Positions 6,584 to 9,718 of a DNA stretch of 9,718 bases are shown here, piece after piece. The notes beneath the pieces were generated by a model. That model was not told the origin of the DNA, searched no databases, and worked only from the letters and a program-made list of their open reading frames with translations. Position numbers and translations under genes: made by a program. Each line of letters opens with the position of its first letter. Position 1 is the first letter of the stretch. Source of the DNA: Atopobiaceae bacterium UBA5363 (lineage in GTDB: Bacteria > Actinomycetota > Coriobacteriia > Coriobacteriales > Atopobiaceae); contig DHPN01000008.1 of assembly GCA_002407925.1 (NCBI GenBank), forward strand, positions 14,104 through 23,821, written 5' to 3'.

Positions 6584-7375
6584 ATGCAAGTACTCGTCTT
6601 TCTTGTGGCCTTTCTGGCCGGCATGGAGAGCGTCTTGGACTGCTGGCAGTTCCACCAGCCCATCATCGCATGCTTTTTGATTGGTCTTGTAACTGGGCAT
6701 GTCGCGGAGTGTCTCGTCCTAGGCGGCACGCTGCAGCTCATCGCACTCGGTTGGATGAACATCGGTGCGGCAATCGCTCCTGATGCGGCTCTCGCCTCTG
6801 TGTGCTCTGCCATTTTGGTGGTAGATGGCTCAGACGTTAACACTGCTATCGCCATGGCTATGCCATTGGCAATTGCAGGCCTTGTGCTCACCTCACTGGT
6901 TCGTACCCTTTCGGTCGTTTGCGTCCACGGCATGGATGCCGCTGCAGATAAAGGCTCGATCAAGGGCGTTGAGATGTGGCAGTACATCGCCATGGCCTTC
7001 CAAGGACTACGCGTCGCCATCCCGGCCGCCATTGTCATGTCAGTGCCTACCGACGTAGTACAGGCTGGGCTTAACGCCATTCCTGACTGGCTGACCTCTG
7101 GTCTGTCCGTTGGCGGCGGCATGGTCGTAGCTGTCGGCTACGCAATGGTCATCAATATGATGGCTACTCCGGATCTTTGGCCCTTCTTCTATATGGGCTT
7201 TGCCCTTGCGGCCGTTTCAGATTTGAACCTAGTTGCTATGGGCATCATTGGTGTCTGCCTTGCCCTGATCTATCTGCAACTCTCACCAGCTTTCAACGCT
7301 CCTGAGGGCAACACAGCTGCCTTAGGATCTGGAGGGGCAGATCCACTTGATGACATCCTTGCAGACTACGAATAG
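6584..7375 (+). CDS. manY: Mannose-family PTS system, EIIC membrane subunit
   Basis: A 263-aa polytopic membrane protein that, with IID, forms the sugar-translocating unit. The ManY signature is at residues 46-67, beginning LGGTLQLIALGWMN and ending GAAIAPD. Hydrophobic segments run through about 3-13, 27-37, 69-110, 135-150 and 175-235, and a hydrophilic acidic tail (about 241-263) follows. Residues around WQFHQPIIAC and MAMPLAIAGL are also typical. AAGGAGGA at 6569-6576 sits seven bases before ATG 6584, a near-perfect ribosome-binding site. The stop is 20 bases before the IID start, so the three PTS genes form one operon. Length is close to E. coli ManY (266 aa). In Firmicutes, Man-family IIC/IID pairs are also receptors for class IIa bacteriocins; whether that applies here is unknown. 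Confidence 0.95.
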   Translation: MQVLVFLVAFLAGMESVLDCWQFHQPIIACFLIGLVTGHVAECLVLGGTLQLIALGWMNIGAAIAPDAALASVCSAILVVDGSDVNTAIAMAMPLAIAGLVLTSLVRTLSVVCVHGMDAAADKGSIKGVEMWQYIAMAFQGLRVAIPAAIVMSVPTDVVQAGLNAIPDWLTSGLSVGGGMVVAVGYAMVINMMATPDLWPFFYMGFALAAVSDLNLVAMGIIGVCLALIYLQLSPAFNAPEGNTAALGSGGADPLDDILADYE

Positions 7376-7395
7376 AAAGAGGGGAGTGAAGAACA

Positions 7396-8370
7396 ATGGC
7401 TGAAGCAACTAAAACTGTACAGACTGGCGATATTAGGCGTGTCACCCTTGGTGATCGAAAGTCGGTGTGGTGGCGTCTGGCGTTTCTGCAGGGTTCATGG
7501 AACTACGAACGTATGCAAAACGGCGGCTGGTGCTACTCGATGATCCCGGCTCTCAAGCGTCTTTATGGCGATAAGCCCGAGGAGCTCAAGGCAGCACTTA
7601 AGCGTCACCTCGAGTACTACAACACGACGCCATTCATGTCTGCTCCTATTTTGGGCATCACGATGTCATTGGAAGAGGAGCGCGCAGCTGGTCAAAACGT
7701 TGACGACGCTGCCATCCAGGGCGTCAAGATCGGCATGATGGGCCCGTTCGCGGGTGTCGGCGATCCTATCTTCTGGGGCACCGCTCGCCCTGTGTTTGGC
7801 GCTTTCGCTGCGTCATTTGCACTTAATGGCTCTATTCTCGGACCAATTCTTTTCTTTGTGCTATGGAACGCTTTCCGTCTGGTCTTCACGTGGTATACGC
7901 AGGAGGCTGGCTACAAGCTTGGCATGAATATTACCAAGGACCTCTCTGGCGGTTTGATGAAGAAGGTCACAACCGCCGCATCGATTCTTGGTATGTTCAT
8001 CATGGGCGTGCTGGTGCCTCGTTGGACGACGATGAAATTCCCGCTCGTCGTCTCCTCTGCGCCTGTCTCTGAGGGCGGCTATGCCGACTGGGCCTCGCTG
8101 GCTAACGAGCTCAAGGGTGGCATCAACACCCAAAGCGTCACGGACTTCGCCAACACGATCCTGAAGGTCGCTGGCGGGACACTGAAGGCCTCCTCGACGA
8201 ACGTTCAGACGCTTTCGGATATCTTTAACACATTGTTGCCTGGCTTGATGCCGCTTCTGCTCACGCTTCTGCTGTGCAGCCTGCTGAAGAAGAAAGCCAG
8301 CCCGATCGTATTAATCCTTTGCCTGTTCGTCTTTGGTATCCTGATGTACGTTCTTGGAATCATGAGCTAA
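7396..8370 (+). CDS. manZ: Mannose-family PTS system, EIID membrane subunit
   Basis: A 324-aa partner of IIC in the mannose-class permease. Early features are FLQGSWNYERMQNGGWCYSM (about 30-49), the EYYNTTPFMSAPILG motif (73-87) and KIGMMGPFAGVGDPIFWGT (111-129), all hallmarks of IID. Membrane segments follow at about 146-166 and 193-207, and the C-terminus has two helices around 282-297 and 303-321 separated by LLKKKASP. A long hydrophilic, probably extracytoplasmic segment lies at about 210-280. Total length exceeds E. coli ManZ (about 286 aa) but fits Gram-positive ManN-type proteins, whose corresponding segment is also extended. The start ATG 7396 has GAGGGGAG at about 7379-7386. A strong hairpin lies 30 bases after the stop, so this is the end of the core PTS operon, with DUF956 downstream. 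Confidence 0.95.
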   Translation: MAEATKTVQTGDIRRVTLGDRKSVWWRLAFLQGSWNYERMQNGGWCYSMIPALKRLYGDKPEELKAALKRHLEYYNTTPFMSAPILGITMSLEEERAAGQNVDDAAIQGVKIGMMGPFAGVGDPIFWGTARPVFGAFAASFALNGSILGPILFFVLWNAFRLVFTWYTQEAGYKLGMNITKDLSGGLMKKVTTAASILGMFIMGVLVPRWTTMKFPLVVSSAPVSEGGYADWASLANELKGGINTQSVTDFANTILKVAGGTLKASSTNVQTLSDIFNTLLPGLMPLLLTLLLCSLLKKKASPIVLILCLFVFGILMYVLGIMS

Positions 8371-8398
8371 TCTTGGTTACCATGTAGCTTGAGGACTC

Positions 8399-8484
8399 GT
8401 AGACGGCGACGGGGTTTCGGCTCCGCCGCCGTCTTATGTTCGCTCAACGGATGCGCGGACATAAGACGGCGTGGCGACGTCTAC
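8399..8484 (+). terminator. Structured PTS-manO intergenic element with alternative hairpins
   Basis: Arm A (8401-8414) pairs with arm B (8421-8434) over 14 positions with one A-C mismatch and one G-U, around the loop TTTCGG. This is a very stable hairpin right after the IID gene, plausibly a terminator or RNA-processing/stability barrier although no T-run follows. The extended arm B (8427-8439) also pairs perfectly over 13 bases with arm C (8459-8471), and GTAGACG (8399-8405) pairs with CGTCTAC (8478-8484). The two folds exclude each other. This geometry resembles an attenuator, but the sensing input is not visible. Confidence 0.6.
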
Positions 8485-8503
8485 AAGCGTTACCTCGGTG
8501 GTC

Positions 8504-8529
8504 TTTTGACAGTATGTGTATGTCCAAAA
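8504..8529 (+). promoter_or_regulatory. Imperfect inverted repeat before manO
   Basis: TTTTGACA (8504-8511) and TGTCCAAAA (8521-8529) are complementary apart from one bulged C. It ends four bases before the GGGGAG ribosome-binding site of the DUF956 gene. It could be an operator or a weak hairpin affecting translation; it could also be chance. Confidence 0.25.
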
Positions 8530-8545
8530 CACGGGGAGCTCTCAT

Positions 8546-9121
8546 ATGTCTGGCAAAAAGAAAGCTGATCGCAGCGCCGAGCGCACCCAGCGCAAGCGCG
8601 AGAGCAAGGCGCAGGCCGCGCGCATCTATGCCGAGAAGATGGACAAGAAGGAGCGCAAGAAGGTCGAGAGGAAACGTCAGAAAGATGATGAGGCCCGCGC
8701 CGCCTTGGAAGGCCCTCTCAACAAGCAGGTTGAGTTTGCGACCAAGGCCAACGCGTGCGTCAATCCAATCGCGCTGACTGACGGCATGATCTTCGTCGGG
8801 GAAGGCGGCGTCGAGTTTCGTGACCTCGACGGCCCGGGCTTCATGAAAATGCCATGGAAAAACATCGTTCTCGTGCGCGCTGACGTGTACGGGAAGAAGC
8901 ACCCCTACGTTCGCTCGATTGATATCGTGACAGACCAAGACCAGACCCTGACCTTCGTCGTTTCGAAGGGGATGGACCTTCTCAAGGCCATGCGCAGACA
9001 CTTGCCGCCAGACAAGATGGTGCATGCTGCGAATAACTTCAAAAAGCTCACCAACATCCCGTTTTGGAAGCGCGGCCTTAGGGAGCACAAGGAAAATGAG
9101 GGGAAAGTCCCTCTCAACTGA
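8546..9121 (+). CDS. manO: DUF956 family protein (ManO-like) with basic N-terminal extension
   Basis: A 191-aa protein. Residues about 60-178 match the DUF956/ManO family found with mannose PTS genes. Features are a GMIFVGEGGVEFRD strand pair, the MPWKNIVLVRADV core, and a C-terminal LLKAMRRHLPPDKMV element that fits the family's helix. ManO is thought to be linked to Man-PTS regulation, but its biochemical role is unclear. Residues 1-55 are an extra highly charged helix-like segment rich in Lys/Arg/Glu (for example MDKKERKKVERKRQKDDE) that typical members of about 120 aa lack. ATG 8546 is chosen because GGGGAG (8533-8538) is correctly spaced; ATG 8516 in the same frame lacks a site. There is no membrane segment. 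It lies 175 bases after IID, behind the structured element, so it may be expressed at a different level from the permease. Confidence 0.85.
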   Translation: MSGKKKADRSAERTQRKRESKAQAARIYAEKMDKKERKKVERKRQKDDEARAALEGPLNKQVEFATKANACVNPIALTDGMIFVGEGGVEFRDLDGPGFMKMPWKNIVLVRADVYGKKHPYVRSIDIVTDQDQTLTFVVSKGMDLLKAMRRHLPPDKMVHAANNFKKLTNIPFWKRGLREHKENEGKVPLN

Positions 9122-9162
9122 GGTATGCCACGTGTCTGGTGATGTGTGGGAGCTGCGAAGCC

Positions 9163-9191
9163 TTGCCATATTGGCGTATAGTAATATATGT
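9163..9191 (+). promoter_or_regulatory. Probable efp promoter
   Basis: TATAGT (9177-9182) is a good -10 match, five of six bases, but its -35 region is poor. An alternative is TTGCCA (9163-9168) with a weak -10 ATATGT (9186-9191), 17 bases apart. The AT-rich patch just upstream of efp stands out from GC-rich surroundings, so a promoter here is likely, but the exact elements are uncertain. Confidence 0.45.
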
Positions 9192-9200
9192 ATGCGACGC

Positions 9201-9221
9201 GTCCGCCCTTTGCAGGCGGGC
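9201..9221 (+). other. 5'-UTR hairpin before efp
   Basis: GTCCGCC (9201-9207) and GGCGGGC (9215-9221) form a 7-bp stem including one U-G pair, with a 7-base loop. It ends one base before the AAGAAAGAAAGG (9223-9234) that serves as efp ribosome-binding site. There is no T-run, so it is not a terminator of the DUF956 gene. It may affect efp translation or mRNA 5' stability. Confidence 0.35.
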
Positions 9222-9242
9222 TAAGAAAGAAAGGCAACACCA

Positions 9243-9718
9243 GTGGCAACCACAACTATCAGCACAGCAGATTTTCGCAACGGGATGGGCCTCAAAATAG
9301 GAGACCACTACTATACGATCGTGGAGTTCCAACACGTCAAGCCCGGCAAGGGCGGTGCCTTTGTCCGCTACACCATCAAGGATCTCCAAAATGGCCGTAC
9401 CATTAATAACCAGACCTGCAATGCTGGGACCAAGTTCGAAAGTGTGCAGCTGATCACCCGCGAGATGCAATACCTCTACAACGACGGCCAAAACTATGTC
9501 TTCATGGACAACGACACCTACGAGCAGATTCCGGTGGACCCAAGCTACATCGGCGACAATGCGCAGTGGCTCAAGGAAAACGACACCTGCCAGCTGCTCT
9601 ACGCAGACACCGAGCTCCTCGGCGTCCAGCCTCCCATGTTCATTGAGGCTGAGGTCACCGAGACTGACCCGGGATTTAAGGGAGACACCGTCCAAGGCGG
9701 CACCAAGCCTGCCACCAT
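9243..9718 (+). CDS. efp: Elongation factor P, N-terminal 158 codons
   Basis: The gene runs off the window end, so the C-terminal OB domain is missing. EF-P enters stalled ribosomes at the E site and speeds peptide-bond formation at polyproline stretches. The start is a GTG at 9243, giving VATTTISTADFRNGMGLKI, the family start pattern (STxDFRxG). The later in-frame ATG 9285 would delete this. The loop lysine in KPGKGG is K36, the position of the modified lysine in E. coli EF-P (K34), so a Lys-type EF-P is indicated, but no modification enzyme is in the window. Domain II signatures TFE-like FMDNDTYEQI and IGDNAQWL, and the VTETDPGFKGDT signature at the domain II/III boundary, are present. The ribosome-binding site is 8 bases upstream. 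In many Actinobacteria efp directly follows the peptidase gene. Confidence 0.95.
   Translation, partial: MATTTISTADFRNGMGLKIGDHYYTIVEFQHVKPGKGGAFVRYTIKDLQNGRTINNQTCNAGTKFESVQLITREMQYLYNDGQNYVFMDNDTYEQIPVDPSYIGDNAQWLKENDTCQLLYADTELLGVQPPMFIEAEVTETDPGFKGDTVQGGTKPAT

Noticed and set aside
8506..8534. A perfect TTGACA -35 box before manO
   Set aside because: No -10-like hexamer is found at 15-19 bases, and the expected position overlaps the ribosome-binding site of manO. It is better explained as part of an imperfect inverted repeat or as chance.
8444..9695. Minus-strand open frames opposite the DUF956 gene and efp (up to 241 codons)
   Set aside because: Both opposite + strand genes are recognised families with good starts; the minus-strand products show no family pattern.
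1..9718. CRISPR array, insertion sequence, tRNA, rRNA, attachment site or phage genes
   Set aside because: No regularly spaced repeats, terminal inverted repeats, transposase motifs or tRNA-like cloverleaf were visible on reading both strands.

Overview
The window is a compact block of genes, all on the + strand, and reads as bacterial chromosome. The order ruvX - mltG - yqeG-type phosphatase - aroK - aroB-like - M24 peptidase - (PTS) - efp resembles the ruvX/mltG and aroK-aroB-pep-efp neighbourhoods of Actinobacteria. It is combined here with a Firmicutes-style mannose PTS (fused IIAB, IIC, IID, DUF956/ManO). That mix, the moderate-to-high GC and the fermentative sugar uptake suggest a Coriobacteriia member (Atopobium/Olsenella-like). 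The taxonomic call is inference; no marker was searched.

Bases 1-5237 hold a tightly packed run. It starts with the 3' end of ruvX (Holliday-junction resolvase family), then mltG (peptidoglycan chain terminator), a YqeG-type HAD phosphatase, shikimate kinase aroK, an aroB-like gene and an M24B Xaa-Pro peptidase. Short gaps, a 4-base GTGA overlap and Shine-Dalgarno motifs inside upstream stop regions suggest cotranscription and translational coupling. The aroB-like gene stands out. Its fold-level similarity to 3-dehydroquinate synthase is clear, but the NAD-binding glycine motif, catalytic lysine and metal ligands are replaced, and it carries an Asp/Ala-rich N-terminal domain of about 108 residues.

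Bases 5238-5599 are a gene-poor, AT-rich spacer. It contains a convincing intrinsic terminator, a 12-base perfect palindrome, and a leader with a possible 21-codon ORF whose stop overlaps the PTS start codon.

Bases 5600-8370 encode a mannose-family PTS permease: IIAB with phospho-histidines H9 and H166, then IIC and IID. Sugar is imported and phosphorylated by the IIAB-IIC-IID complex, with phosphate supplied by EI/HPr encoded elsewhere. A strongly structured intergenic element with mutually exclusive pairings (8399-8484) follows, then a DUF956 (ManO-like) gene with an unusual basic N-terminal extension.

Bases 9122-9718 hold a likely promoter, a 5'-UTR hairpin and the first 158 codons of efp (elongation factor P), cut by the window end. 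The PTS-manO block lies between two genes (peptidase and efp) that are often adjacent in Actinobacteria, so it looks like an insertion into a housekeeping cluster.
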